Positions 34,013 to 43,423 of a stretch of 64,000 nucleotides of DNA are shown piece after piece. The notes beneath the pieces are model-generated. The model did no database searches. It saw nothing but the letters and a program-made list of their open reading frames with translations, and was not told the DNA's origin. How positions within the stretch are numbered: position 1 is the stretch's first letter; every line of letters starts with the position of its first letter. A program made the translations under genes and the position numbers. Source of the stretch: Salinibacterium amurskyense (lineage in GTDB: Bacteria; Actinomycetota; Actinomycetes; Actinomycetales; Microbacteriaceae); contig NZ_PGFH01000002.1 of assembly GCF_002797685.1 (NCBI RefSeq), positions 372,001 to 436,000 on the forward strand. Reading direction: 5' to 3'.

Positions 34013-34579
34013 ATGGAATTCCTGATCGTACTTGGCGTCATTGTTCTGCTCGTCGTGATCGTGGGTATTTACCTGTGGACCACGTACAACGCTCTAGTGA
34101 CTCTCAACGTTCGCGTTGACGAAGCGTGGAGCGACATCACGGTGCAGCTCAAGCGTCGTGCTGACTTGCTGCCGAACCTCATCGAGGCCGTCAAGGGCTA
34201 CGCCGCTCACGAAAAGGGCGTCTTTGAGGCAGTTACGAAGGCTCGCGCTGAGACGCTGAGCGCGCAGGGCCCCGTGGATGCTGCTGAGGCAGAGAACCAC
34301 ATGCAGTCTGCCCTCAAGAGCATTTTTGCGGTTGCTGAGGCATACCCGCAGCTGCAGGCTAGCCAGAACTTCCTCCAGCTTCAGGGCGAACTTGTCGACA
34401 CCGAAGACAAGATTCAGGCCAGCCGCCGCTTCTACAACGGCGGTGTGCGCGAGCTCAACACCAAGATCAAGGTCTTCCCGAACACCCTGTTCGTGCGCAA
34501 CCTTGGTTTCACCGAGCGCGACTTCTTCGAGGTTGCGGATGCTGCGTCTATCGCAGAGCCGCCTCGCGTTCAGTTCTAA
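34013..34579 (+). CDS. lemA: LemA family protein
   Basis: The 188-residue protein has one N-terminal transmembrane helix (about residues 2-24) and the long helical LemA domain with RVDEAWSDITVQLKRRADLLPNL, AYPQLQASQNFLQLQ and the conserved terminus RRFYNGGVRELNTKI followed by FPNTLFVRNLGF. LemA proteins are membrane proteins of poorly known function, often paired with HtpX-type proteases, as here. A leaderless promoter box precedes it. Confidence 0.93.
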   Translation: MEFLIVLGVIVLLVVIVGIYLWTTYNALVTLNVRVDEAWSDITVQLKRRADLLPNLIEAVKGYAAHEKGVFEAVTKARAETLSAQGPVDAAEAENHMQSALKSIFAVAEAYPQLQASQNFLQLQGELVDTEDKIQASRRFYNGGVRELNTKIKVFPNTLFVRNLGFTERDFFEVADAASIAEPPRVQF

Positions 34580-34616
34580 TTCTTCGTCTTTCTAACGGCG
34601 TGACCAGGATGTCTAG

Positions 34617-35501
34617 ATGTATCGCGCGATAGCGAAAAACAAGCGCAACACTGTTCTGATCATCATTCTGTTCGTCATCCTTATCGGGTTTCTCGGCTTT
34701 GCGCTGAGCTTCCTGATGGGTGGCGATCCGATGACGATCACGATTGGCACGATCATTGGTGCCGGTGCGTACACACTGATTCAGTACTTTGCGGCGAGCG
34801 GCCAAGCAGTGGCCTTGAGCGGTGCGGTCGAGATTCAGAAGGCCGATAACCCGCGCCTGTATCGCATCGTCGAAAACCTGTCGATCACGACGGGTATGCC
34901 GATGCCGAAGGTGTACATCGTGCACGACCCCGCACCGAATGCGTTCGCAACGGGTCGTGACCCCGAGCACGCCATTGTGGCGGCAACGACCGGTCTGCTC
35001 GACCTCATGACCGATGCCGAGCTTGAGGGCGTGATGGCCCACGAGCTGGGTCACGTGCGCAACTACGACATCCGCGTGTCGATGATCGTGTTCGGTCTCG
35101 TCGTTGCGGTTGGTTTCATCTCGGACATCGCGCTGCGCTTCACGCTCTTTGGCGGCCGTGGCAACAACCAGAACAGCAACCCGGTCATGATCGTCGTCGG
35201 TCTGGCTGCCCTGCTGATTTCGCCGCTGGTTGCAGCAGCCGTACAGTCGTCGATCTCGCGTCAGCGTGAGTACCTTGCCGATGCAACCGGTGCGATGACA
35301 ACGCGTCACCCGGACGCTCTGGCCAGTGCTTTGCAGAAGCTGGGTGACTACGGTCGCCCGATGGTGAAGCAGAACTCCACGATGGCGCACATGTGGATCT
35401 CTGACCCGACGAAGCCGGGCATCATGGATCGCTTGTTCAGCACGCACCCGCCGATTGCGGATCGCGTTGAGCGGTTGAGCAAAATCGGCGGCGGTTTCTA
35501 A
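34617..35501 (+). CDS. htpX: M48-family membrane metalloprotease (HtpX-like)
   Basis: The 294-residue protein has two N-terminal membrane helices (about 13-33 and 40-62), the zinc site HELGH (about 141-145) in VMAHELGHVRNYD, another membrane pair at 155-210, and the third ligand Glu in SRQREYLADATGA. HtpX degrades misfolded membrane proteins under stress. It lies 37 bases after lemA in the same direction, a frequent pair. The start ATG at 34617 follows CCAGGATG. Its stop abuts that of the convergent glycosylase gene. Confidence 0.93.
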   Translation: MYRAIAKNKRNTVLIIILFVILIGFLGFALSFLMGGDPMTITIGTIIGAGAYTLIQYFAASGQAVALSGAVEIQKADNPRLYRIVENLSITTGMPMPKVYIVHDPAPNAFATGRDPEHAIVAATTGLLDLMTDAELEGVMAHELGHVRNYDIRVSMIVFGLVVAVGFISDIALRFTLFGGRGNNQNSNPVMIVVGLAALLISPLVAAAVQSSISRQREYLADATGAMTTRHPDALASALQKLGDYGRPMVKQNSTMAHMWISDPTKPGIMDRLFSTHPPIADRVERLSKIGGGF

Positions 35502-36734
35502 CTAGCGCAGCAACTCTGCCTCGATAGCGGGGGAGAGGGTGCCGCGGCCGGTCACGCTGATCTCGCCCATGCCTTGCCAGTGCGCAATTTCGCGCAGGGT
35601 GGGCACGATGCGTTCGGCGAGGGCTCCAGTGCCGCCGGGTGCGGCGTCGAGACCGTCTTCGTGCCAGGCGGATTGCACGCGCAGCACACCCGCTTGGCGA
35701 TCGGTCTTGAGGTCGATGCGGCCGACGAGCGCATCATCCACGAGCACGGGTAGCGAGTAGTAGCCGAACTGGCGCTGCGGCTCGGGCGTGTAAATCTCGA
35801 TGCGGTAGTGGAACCCGAACATACGCTCGGCGCGTTTGCGATCCCACACCACGGGGTCGAAGGGCGAGAGTAGGGCAACGTGCTCGATGCGGCGGGGGAT
35901 GCGCGCCTCCCGGTGCAGCCACGCGGGCTGATCCCAGCCGCGCACGGTCACGGGAACGAGCTCGCCGGCATCCGCTAGTTCGGCAATGGCCGGGCGCACA
36001 TCGGCACCTTTGAGTCGAAAGTAGTCAGCGAGGTCGGATGCCGTGCCCACGCCCAGCGCCCGTGCTGACTCAGCAACCAGAGCTCGATGCGCGTCGGCGC
36101 GAGTCACCTCACGCTCGCGCAGCTCGGCCGGAATCAGGTGCTCGGTCAGCGCGTAGGTGCGTTCGAAGCGGGTGCGGCCGGCGCTGACGACTTCCCCCCA
36201 GCGGAACAGCATCTCTAGACCCTGCTTCACATCGGACCATCCCCACCACGGCCCGGTGCGGCGGTTGGCGTCGTGTTCGATCTCGCGGGCGGTAACCGGG
36301 CCGGTGGTCGCAAGTTCTTCGCGCAGCCACTGCAGCATGGGCTGGTTGTCGCGCACCCATTCGTAGCGCTGGGCATCGCGTTCGCGCAGCGACTCCATCT
36401 TCCAGCGCCACAGCGGCCAGGATTCGAGTGGAATGAGGGCGGCTTCGTGCGCCCAGTATTCGACGTAGCGGCCAGGGCTGCGCGGTGTCGGCGTGCGGAA
36501 CGTCAGGGCATCGAGCGCCGCTTTGTCGTAGTGGCCGAGCCGAGCAAACACCGGCTGGTAGTGGCTGCGTTCGAAGACGTTGACCGAGTCGAGTTGCAAC
36601 AGTCGGATGCGGTCGAACAGCAGGTTGAGCTGGCGCGTTCCCGCGGGGTTCGCCGCACTCGCGACCCCGCGCCCAAAGCCTTGGGCAGCGAGCAGCACTC
36701 GGCGTGCTTGCGCTGCAGAGAGGGAATCGGCCAC
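35502..36734 (-). CDS. YcaQ-type winged-helix DNA glycosylase
   Basis: The protein belongs to the HTH_42 (DUF1006/YcaQ, AlkX) group, of which E. coli and Streptomyces members remove alkylated bases and unhook interstrand crosslinks. Typical features are the opening LSAAQARRVLLAAQGF, the stretch RLLQLDSVNVFERSHYQPVFAR, YVEYWAHEAALIP, and LLSPFDPVVWDRKRAERMFGF with RIEIYTPEP downstream. With the GTG at 36734 it has 410 residues and starts at the conserved region; ATG codons at 36764 and 36800 would add unconserved residues. It may act on damage from self-made or environmental alkylators. Confidence 0.87.
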   Translation of the reverse strand: MADSLSAAQARRVLLAAQGFGRGVASAANPAGTRQLNLLFDRIRLLQLDSVNVFERSHYQPVFARLGHYDKAALDALTFRTPTPRSPGRYVEYWAHEAALIPLESWPLWRWKMESLRERDAQRYEWVRDNQPMLQWLREELATTGPVTAREIEHDANRRTGPWWGWSDVKQGLEMLFRWGEVVSAGRTRFERTYALTEHLIPAELREREVTRADAHRALVAESARALGVGTASDLADYFRLKGADVRPAIAELADAGELVPVTVRGWDQPAWLHREARIPRRIEHVALLSPFDPVVWDRKRAERMFGFHYRIEIYTPEPQRQFGYYSLPVLVDDALVGRIDLKTDRQAGVLRVQSAWHEDGLDAAPGGTGALAERIVPTLREIAHWQGMGEISVTGRGTLSPAIEAELLR

Positions 36735-36895
36735 GGAACTGACTCTACCGAGCGGCGGCGACATCCACTCTGTATCGTCGCGCGCAGAGCAAGCGGGCAA
36801 TTGTGTTTGTGTCGTTCATCGTTCGTTTACCCGGATGACAGGGAGCGAGGCATCCTGCTGCGTACGGTCATCCTCGGATCGTTTCGGTACCCTCT

Positions 36896-36914
36896 GCCCG
36901 CTCACAGCGCGGGC
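36896..36914 (+). promoter_or_regulatory. Hairpin in the leader of the ABC importer operon
   Basis: GCCCGC-N7-GCGGGC lies 16 bases before GGAGGA, the SD of the binding-protein gene. It may stabilise the message or modulate translation. No clear promoter is visible in 36735-36940. Confidence 0.35.
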
Positions 36915-36940
36915 GGCCGTGGCGGTCGTTGGAGGAAGTC

Positions 36941-38053
36941 TTGTTCACTAAGCGCACCCTCGCCGCAGTTGCACTCGTTGCAGCATCGGCGATCTCACTC
37001 AGTGGCTGCAGCACCACCGAGGCAGCAGCGGGCGATGTTGACGCATCGACCGCAACCACCGCCGAAGACTTTGGCGGAATGGACGCTCTTATCGCAGCCG
37101 CGCAGGCTGAGGGCGAACTCAACGTCATCGCCTTGCCCGACAACTGGGCAAACTACGGCGAGATCAAGGCTCTCTTTGAAGAGAAGTACGACATCATCGT
37201 CAACTCGGCTGACCCTGACGTTTCCAGCGCCGAAGAAATCGCCGCCGCTGACAACCTCAAGGGCCAAGACACCGCCCCCGACGTCTTCGACCTCGGCACC
37301 GCGGTAACGCTCGACAGCCTCGACTACTTCGCTCCCTACATGGTCGCCAACTGGGATGAAATTCCTGAGGGCAACAAGGAAGCAACCGGCCTGTGGGTCA
37401 ACGACTACACCGGCAGCATGTCGATTGGGTATGACTCCAACTCGGTTCCCGAGCCCACGAGCCTTGACGACCTGCTCAAGCCTGAGTACCGCGGCGCTGT
37501 TGCGCTGAACGGTGACCCCACGCAGGCTGGCGCCGCGTTTGCTGCGCTCGGTCTCGCCACGGTTCACCAGGGTGGAACGCTCGATGACTTCACTCCCGGC
37601 ATCGAGTTCTTCGAAGAGCTCAACGACGCCGGCAACTTCATCCCGGTCAACGTCACGGGAGCAACCATTGCTGCCGGTGAGACCAAGGTTGCCTTTGACT
37701 GGAGCTACAACAACCTCGCTGCCGCCGCAACGGTAGACGGGTGGAAGGTCACGACTCTTCCCGGCGCTGTCTACACGAGCTTCTACAACCAGGCCATCAA
37801 CAAGGATGCCCCGCACCCGGCCGCTGCTCGTCTCTGGCAGGAATTCCTCTACAGCCCCGAAGCGCAAAACCTCTTCATCGTCGGTGGCGCCTACCCCGTG
37901 ACGATTCAGGCGCTTCAGGATGCCGGAACCGTCGACACCGCAGCACTCGACGCCCTCGGCGCCCTCGAGGGTGAACTCGTCACGCCCACCCCGGAGCAGG
38001 CCGAGAAGAACGCAGAAATCTTGGCTGAAAAGTGGACTGTGGCAATCGGCTAA
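36941..38053 (+). CDS. ABC transporter substrate-binding lipoprotein
   Basis: The 370-residue protein has a lipoprotein signal with lipobox LSGC (cysteine at about 22) and the two-lobed fold of the iron/polyamine/phosphonate-type binding proteins, with APDVFDLGTAVTL, DYTGSMSIGYDSN and VPEPTSLDDLLKPEYRGAVAL. TTG at 36941 is taken as start since GGAGGA ends five bases before it; the alternative TTG at 36929 overlaps the SD. It is first in a four-gene importer (SBP, two permeases, ATPase). The ligand cannot be deduced; polyamine, ferric iron, thiamine or 2-aminoethylphosphonate are typical of the group. Confidence 0.88.
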   Translation: MFTKRTLAAVALVAASAISLSGCSTTEAAAGDVDASTATTAEDFGGMDALIAAAQAEGELNVIALPDNWANYGEIKALFEEKYDIIVNSADPDVSSAEEIAAADNLKGQDTAPDVFDLGTAVTLDSLDYFAPYMVANWDEIPEGNKEATGLWVNDYTGSMSIGYDSNSVPEPTSLDDLLKPEYRGAVALNGDPTQAGAAFAALGLATVHQGGTLDDFTPGIEFFEELNDAGNFIPVNVTGATIAAGETKVAFDWSYNNLAAAATVDGWKVTTLPGAVYTSFYNQAINKDAPHPAAARLWQEFLYSPEAQNLFIVGGAYPVTIQALQDAGTVDTAALDALGALEGELVTPTPEQAEKNAEILAEKWTVAIG

Positions 38054-38088
38054 CGCTGATTCCCTCACGCACTCTTAGCTAATACATC

Positions 38089-39033
38089 GTGTCGCTAGCC
38101 ACTGCGCCAGCGCCCGCACAGGATGGTGTCGAGCTCACCGCTCGGCACCATCCTCGCGTGGCTCCGGCCAAGAAGCCGTCGAATCGGCGTCGTCGCCTCG
38201 CCTATGCGGGGCTCACGCCGTTTGCGGCCTACGTTCTCATCTTTCTCGCCCTGCCCACCATCCTTGCCGTGGTGACGGGCTTCTTCTCCGACGACGGTTC
38301 GCTGACGTTCGACAACATCACGGGACTGTTTACCCCGACCATCCTTGCCACCTTTGGTAGCTCGTTCTGGCTCTCGGGCGTCACTGCCGTGATCGGTGCC
38401 GTTGTGGGCGCCCTCATTTGCTACGCGATGCTCGGCACCAAGGTCGGTGGCCTACTGCGTACGATCATCGAGTCGGCGGCCAGCGTGCTCGCCCAGTTCG
38501 GTGGCGTGATGCTCGCCTTCGCGTTTATTGCGACGATCGGCGTGCAGGGGCTCGTCACGGTCATCCTGCGCGACACCTTCGGCGTCGACATTTTTGCGGA
38601 TGGGGTGTGGCTCTATCAGGTGCCGGGCCTCATCCTTCCCTACGTCTACTTTCAGGTTCCCCTCATGGTGATTACCTTCTTGCCCGCCCTCACTGCGCTG
38701 CGGCCCCAATGGGCGGAAGCGAGTGCAACGCTTGGCGGCACGCGCTTCGCGTACTGGCGCCACATTGCGGCTCCCGTGCTCGCCCCGGCGTTCCTCGGCT
38801 CGCTACTGCTGCTCTTTGCCAACGCCTTCTCGTCGTTCGCCACGGCCGCCGCGCTCATCAGCCAGGGCTCGCAAATTGTGCCCCTCCAGATCCGTGCGGC
38901 GCTCGTCAGCGAAACCGTGCTCGGCCGCGAGAACATGGCGGGCGCTCTTGCGCTCGGGATGATCGTGGTCATGGTCGTCGTCATGTGGGCGTACTCCGCA
39001 CTGCAGTCCCGCACCTCGCGGTGGCAGAAGTGA
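38089..39033 (+). CDS. ABC transporter permease (first)
   Basis: The 314-residue inner-membrane component has about six transmembrane helices and the ATPase-contact EAA loop ASATLGGTRFAYWRHIAAPVL. A 30-residue polar N-terminal extension precedes the first helix. GTG at 38089 has no clear SD. It overlaps the second permease by GTGA, indicating coupled translation. Confidence 0.9.
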   Translation: MSLATAPAPAQDGVELTARHHPRVAPAKKPSNRRRRLAYAGLTPFAAYVLIFLALPTILAVVTGFFSDDGSLTFDNITGLFTPTILATFGSSFWLSGVTAVIGAVVGALICYAMLGTKVGGLLRTIIESAASVLAQFGGVMLAFAFIATIGVQGLVTVILRDTFGVDIFADGVWLYQVPGLILPYVYFQVPLMVITFLPALTALRPQWAEASATLGGTRFAYWRHIAAPVLAPAFLGSLLLLFANAFSSFATAAALISQGSQIVPLQIRAALVSETVLGRENMAGALALGMIVVMVVVMWAYSALQSRTSRWQK

Positions 39034-39851
39034 GCGCGAACCAGGCCGTGCGCATTGGGGCCGAACCGAGCGCCCTGGCCCGCCGCCTCATCCTCGGCAT
39101 CATTGGCGCGATCTTCCTGATCCCGGTGATCGCGATGATCGAGTTCACCTTCCGTAACGGTCTTGCGGGCGATTACACGACGAGTCACTGGACGGGCCTC
39201 TTCAGCGAAGACAGCGCGCGCACTTACCGCGGGCTTTATCAAGCGATCGAAAACTCGCTCGTGCTCGCCGCCGTGACCGTGGGCATCGTGCTCGTGCTCC
39301 TGCTGCCCACCATGGTGCTCGTGCACATGCAGTTCCCAAGGCTCAAGCGCACCCTCGAATTCATCTGCATCATCCCCATCACGGTGCCGGCCATCGTGCT
39401 CGTCGTCGGTCTTGCCCCGGTCTACTCGGTGGTCGTGCAAGTGCTCGGCGGCTCCACCTGGACTCTCGCCTTCGCCTACGGCATCACGGTGCTGCCGTAT
39501 GCCTACCGCGCTATTCAGAGCAATCTCGACGCGATCCCCGTCAAGACCCTCAGCGAAGCAGCGAGCACGCTCGGTGCTGGCTGGATGACCGTGCTGTGGA
39601 AGATTCTGCTGCCGAACCTGCGCCGGGGAGTGCTCGCGGCATCCTTCATCTCGATTGCGGTTGTGCTGGGGGAGTTCACCATTGCGAGCCTGCTCAACCG
39701 CCGTAACCTGCAAACCGCGCTGCTGCAGGTCTCTCAGTCCGACCCGTGGGTCGCTGTGATCTTCGCACTCGCAGCCCTCGCTCTCGCTTTCGTCTTGCTG
39801 CTGATTATCGGCCGCCTCGGCGCAGCTTCGCCCTCTAGGAGAAAATCATGA
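39030..39851 (+). CDS. ABC transporter permease (second)
   Basis: The 273-residue permease has six helices and the EAA loop EAASTLGAGWMTVLWKILLPNL, similar to PotC/PhnV-type subunits. The GTG at 39030 overlaps the stop of the first permease; the open frame continues far upstream in the same register but that part is antisense-like noise. It ends in a four-base overlap with the ATPase gene. Confidence 0.9.
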   Translation: MSANQAVRIGAEPSALARRLILGIIGAIFLIPVIAMIEFTFRNGLAGDYTTSHWTGLFSEDSARTYRGLYQAIENSLVLAAVTVGIVLVLLLPTMVLVHMQFPRLKRTLEFICIIPITVPAIVLVVGLAPVYSVVVQVLGGSTWTLAFAYGITVLPYAYRAIQSNLDAIPVKTLSEAASTLGAGWMTVLWKILLPNLRRGVLAASFISIAVVLGEFTIASLLNRRNLQTALLQVSQSDPWVAVIFALAALALAFVLLLIIGRLGAASPSRRKS

Positions 39852-40951
39852 CCGCCACGTTCACCCTGACGGGCCCCACCCCGACCACGGACGGCGCCAG
39901 CGCCGCTCCGCCCACGGGCGCCACGGTGCAGCTCAGTGCCGTAGTCAAGGCCTTTGCCGGGCACACCGCGCTCAACAGCATCGACCTCGAAGTGGCGCCG
40001 GGAGAACTCGTTGCACTCCTTGGCCCCTCGGGCTGCGGCAAGACCACCGCGCTGCGCAGCATCTCTGGGCTCGAGAGCATCGACAGTGGGCGCATCGTGA
40101 TCGATGGTGTGGATGTCGCCGACACTCCCACGAACAAGCGCGACATCGGGATGGTCTTTCAGGCCTACTCGCTGTTCCCGCACATGACGGTGCTCGAGAA
40201 CGTGGAGTTCGGGCTCAAGATGCGCAAGGTCGCCGCCGCTCGTCGTCGCGAACGCGCTCTCGAAACCTTGGACATGGTCGGCCTTACCAAGCACAGCGAA
40301 CGCTTCGCCCACCAGCTCTCGGGTGGCCAGCAGCAGCGTGTAGCTCTCGCCCGCGCCCTCGTCACGCGACCTCGCGTACTTCTGCTCGATGAGCCCCTGA
40401 GTGCCCTGGATGCCAAGGTGCGCGTGCAACTGCGCGAAGAGATCCGTCGCCTGCAAACCGAGCTCGGCATCACGACCGTCTTTGTCACGCACGACCAAGA
40501 AGAGGCGCTCGCCGTCGCCGACCGGGTTGCCGTCATGCGCGACGGTCGTATCGAACAGATCGGCACTCCCGAAGAGCTTTACGCGACGCCCACCAACGCT
40601 TTCGTTGCCGACTTCGTTGGCCTCAGCAACCGGATGCCCGCCGAGCTGATTGACGGCCAAGTGCACCTTCACGGCTGCACCCTCAACCTCCTCGGCGACC
40701 CGATGCCTGACGGTCCCGTACTCGCGCTCGTTCGCCCGGAGGACATCGCCCTCTCCACCGAGGGCATCGCCGGCACGGTCATCTCGTCGAGCTTCTTGGG
40801 GTCGCTGCGCCGCACGCGCGTGCGACTCGACGACGGCACCGTTGTCGCGATCCAGCATGAAGTAGAGCGGCATCCGCTGCCCGGTGAAGCCGTCACAGTG
40901 CGGCTCAAGGGTGCGCCGGTGAGCGCGTTGCCGGCTAAGGCGAAGAATTAG
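39848..40951 (+). CDS. ABC transporter ATP-binding protein (PotA/FbpC type)
   Basis: The 367-residue ATPase has Walker A LGPSGCGKTTALRS near residue 58, Q-loop VFQAYSLFPHMTV, signature LSGGQQQRVALARAL, Walker B LLLDEPLSALD and the His switch VFVTHDQEEA, then a C-terminal TOBE-like domain with VLALVRPEDIALS. This matches PotA, FbpC and PhnT subfamilies. AGGAGAAAATC precedes the ATG, which overlaps the permease stop. Confidence 0.92.
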   Translation: MTATFTLTGPTPTTDGASAAPPTGATVQLSAVVKAFAGHTALNSIDLEVAPGELVALLGPSGCGKTTALRSISGLESIDSGRIVIDGVDVADTPTNKRDIGMVFQAYSLFPHMTVLENVEFGLKMRKVAAARRRERALETLDMVGLTKHSERFAHQLSGGQQQRVALARALVTRPRVLLLDEPLSALDAKVRVQLREEIRRLQTELGITTVFVTHDQEEALAVADRVAVMRDGRIEQIGTPEELYATPTNAFVADFVGLSNRMPAELIDGQVHLHGCTLNLLGDPMPDGPVLALVRPEDIALSTEGIAGTVISSSFLGSLRRTRVRLDDGTVVAIQHEVERHPLPGEAVTVRLKGAPVSALPAKAKN

Positions 40952-40973
40952 GGGCGAGTTGCCGTGCCATTCC

Positions 40974-40990
40974 GAGCGCATCAAGCGCTC
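40974..40990 (+). terminator. Short hairpin after the ABC importer operon
   Basis: GAGCGC-N5-GCGCTC lies 22 bases after the ATPase stop and 13 bases ahead of the next -10 box. There is no U-tract, so termination is only possible. Confidence 0.35.
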
Positions 40991-41003
40991 ACTCCAGCAC
41001 AAC

Positions 41004-41009
41004 TAAGAT
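41004..41009 (+). promoter_or_regulatory. Candidate -10 box for the AI-2E-type permease gene
   Basis: TAAGAT lies six bases before the GTG at 41016 with no SD, so the transcript is probably leaderless. Confidence 0.5.
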
Positions 41010-41015
41010 AGGCAC

Positions 41016-42182
41016 GTGGTATTCGGTCGACGAACTAAAACAGACAGTCGGGTCCCGTCACGCGCCAGCACTACAGACGCCGCTGAGGTTCCCGCCGGGC
41101 TTTCGATAGCTGCTGCCTATTCCTGGCGCATGCTCGTCGTTTTGGGCCTGATCGCAGTTCTCATCTACTTGGTGATTACTCTCAAGTACATTGTCATTCC
41201 GTTCCTGATTGCCATTCTGATCGCGGCGTTGCTCGTGCCCGTCGTCAACTTCTGTGTGCGGATGAAGTGGCCGCGTTGGGCGGCCGTCACCGTCGTGCTC
41301 GCGGGCTTTCTCGCTGTCGTCAGCGGACTCATCGTTGTCGTCGTCACTCAAGTGCGTTCGGGGCTGCCGGCGCTGCAAATTCAGTCCGCGGCGGCCTACG
41401 AGAACCTGCGCGAATTCTTGCGGGACTCGCCACTACAACTCAGTGACGCTGACCTCGATGGCTACTTGAACGAAATCTTTGACGTCATTCAGCGTGACTC
41501 TCAAGCACTCGTCTCCGGCATCCTCTCCGTCGGGTCTACCGCCGGTCACGTACTCACCGGCGCGCTCCTGAGCGTGTTCGCCACGATCTTCGTTCTCATC
41601 GACGGTAAGCGCATCTGGTCGTGGACGGTTCGACTGTTCCCGCGCCGGGCTCGCAACGCAGTCGACGGTGCTGGGGTGGCCGGATGGCTTACGCTCACGA
41701 CCTTCGTCAAGGTGCAGATCTTCGTAGCAGCCGTCGACGCTATTGGTATCGGTGTGGGGGCGTGGATCCTCGGGCTCTTCTATGGCGGCTTCCCGCTCGT
41801 TATTCCGATCGCCGTGGCGGTGTTCCTCGGTTCGTTCATCCCGGTGATCGGTGCGCTCGTGACAGGCGCGCTCGCTGTCTTCATCGCCCTCGTCTTCCTC
41901 GGGCCGATTCCCGCGGTCATCATGCTCGGGATCGTCTTGCTCGTGCAGCAACTCGAGGGCCACATCCTGCAACCGCTCGTGATGGGCACAGCAGTCAAGG
42001 TTCACCCCCTCGCCGTCGTGTTCGCCGTAGCTGCGGGATCATTTGTCGCTGGCATCCCGGGCGCGCTATTCGCGGTGCCGCTCGTCGCCGTCGTGAATGT
42101 CATGACCAAATACATAGCCAGCGGCGATTGGCGAATCCACGGCCGCCCTACGATCACGGATGTTCTCGGTAATGGTAAATAA
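41016..42182 (+). CDS. AI-2E family transporter (TqsA/PerM type)
   Basis: The 388-residue membrane protein has the family layout: an N-terminal polar stretch of 30 residues, helix pairs at about 32-75 and 85-112, a soluble helical segment, and a C-terminal membrane half with GAWILGLFYGGFPLVIPIAVAVFLGSFIP-like packing and the motif QQLEGHILQPLVMGTAVKVHPLAV. Members export diverse small molecules or act as Na+/H+ antiporters, and the AI-2 name should not be taken literally. It overlaps the start of ilvA. Confidence 0.9.
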   Translation: MVFGRRTKTDSRVPSRASTTDAAEVPAGLSIAAAYSWRMLVVLGLIAVLIYLVITLKYIVIPFLIAILIAALLVPVVNFCVRMKWPRWAAVTVVLAGFLAVVSGLIVVVVTQVRSGLPALQIQSAAAYENLREFLRDSPLQLSDADLDGYLNEIFDVIQRDSQALVSGILSVGSTAGHVLTGALLSVFATIFVLIDGKRIWSWTVRLFPRRARNAVDGAGVAGWLTLTTFVKVQIFVAAVDAIGIGVGAWILGLFYGGFPLVIPIAVAVFLGSFIPVIGALVTGALAVFIALVFLGPIPAVIMLGIVLLVQQLEGHILQPLVMGTAVKVHPLAVVFAVAAGSFVAGIPGALFAVPLVAVVNVMTKYIASGDWRIHGRPTITDVLGNGK

Positions 42183-43410
42183 CCGCACGCCCGGCCCCAC
42201 CCTTGCTGAGTACGAAGCAGCACGCGTTCGGGTCGCAGAAGTTGCCGACGTCACCCCGATGCAAACGTCTCGTTTTCTCGCCGAGATCTTGGGCTCGCCC
42301 GTCTTCTTGAAGTGCGAAAACCTTCAGCGCACGGGCTCGTTCAAGTTGCGCGGTGCGTACAACCGACTGGCCGGGCTCACCGACGAAGAGAAAGCTCGGG
42401 GAGTGGTGGCCGCTTCGGCGGGTAACCACGCACAGGGCGTCGCTTTTGCCGCTCGCGAGCTCGGCATCAAGTCGACTATCTTCATGCCCGTAGGCGTACC
42501 CCTGCCCAAGCTGCAGGCCACACGTGACTACGGCGCCGAAGTCGTGTTGCGTGGTCACACGGTGGACGAGCCTTTGCGCGCGGCCGCCCGCTTCGCCGAA
42601 GAAACCGGCGCCGTGCTCATCCACCCTTTCGACCACGAAGATGTAGTCGCAGGCCAAGGCACTCTCGCTCTCGAAGTCTTTGACCAAGTGCCGCAGGTGG
42701 ACACGATCATCGTTCCCATCGGTGGTGGCGGTCTCGTCTCCGGCGTCGCCGGCGCAATCAAGCAGCGTGCCCGCCTCGAAGGCCGCAACGTGCGCGTCAT
42801 CGGCGTGCAAGCGGCCAACGCGTCCGCCTACCGCCCTTCGCTCGACAAGGGTGAAATCGTCGAGGTGCGCACCTCGCCCACGATTGCCGACGGTATCGCC
42901 GTCAGTCGTCCGGGGGTGCTCAACTTCAGCATGGTCCGCGATCTCGTGGATGAAGTGATCACCGTCTCCGACGACCAGATCGCCTACGCCGTGCTCGTTC
43001 TTCTCGAGCGTGCCAAGCAGGTCGTTGAGCCCGCCGGTGCCGTAGGCGTTGCGGCGATCCTCGCGGGCGCGATTGCCCCGAGCGGCAACACCGTCGTGCT
43101 GCTCAGCGGAGGAAACATCGACCCCATGATGATGGAACGCATCATCAGTCACGGTCTTTCGGCATCCGAACGTTACCTGCGTCTGCGCATCCCGCTGCCT
43201 GACCGTCCCGGCCAGCTCGCCCGCATCTCGGCCCTCGTGGCGGAGGCAAGTGCGAACGTTGTTGAAGTGCTGCACAGTAGGCACAACAACAAAGTGCAGT
43301 TCAGCCAGGTTCAGCTCGAACTGCACATTGAGACCCGAGGCCCCGAGCACGCCGAGTCAGTGCTCGCGCGGCTCAGGGACGAAGGGTTTGACCCTCAGGT
43401 CGATTTCTAG
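42172..43410 (+). CDS. ilvA: Threonine ammonia-lyase
   Basis: The enzyme deaminates threonine to 2-oxobutyrate, the first step to isoleucine or a catabolic reaction. PLP-lysine motif TGSFKLRGAYN is near residue 55, the phosphate loop PIGGGGLVSG near 185, and a C-terminal ACT-like regulatory domain of about 80 residues starts near YLRLRIPLPDRPGQL. The 412-residue length fits the form with a single ACT domain. The start may be ATG 42172 or the in-frame ATG 42160; both lie inside the preceding gene, so translation is coupled. Confidence 0.93.
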   Translation: MVNNRTPGPTLAEYEAARVRVAEVADVTPMQTSRFLAEILGSPVFLKCENLQRTGSFKLRGAYNRLAGLTDEEKARGVVAASAGNHAQGVAFAARELGIKSTIFMPVGVPLPKLQATRDYGAEVVLRGHTVDEPLRAAARFAEETGAVLIHPFDHEDVVAGQGTLALEVFDQVPQVDTIIVPIGGGGLVSGVAGAIKQRARLEGRNVRVIGVQAANASAYRPSLDKGEIVEVRTSPTIADGIAVSRPGVLNFSMVRDLVDEVITVSDDQIAYAVLVLLERAKQVVEPAGAVGVAAILAGAIAPSGNTVVLLSGGNIDPMMMERIISHGLSASERYLRLRIPLPDRPGQLARISALVAEASANVVEVLHSRHNNKVQFSQVQLELHIETRGPEHAESVLARLRDEGFDPQVDF

Positions 43411-43423
43411 TCAGGCTAGATAG

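Noticed and set aside
38418-39029. N-terminal extension of the second ABC permease
   Set aside because: It lies wholly inside the first permease gene in another frame and lacks membrane helices.
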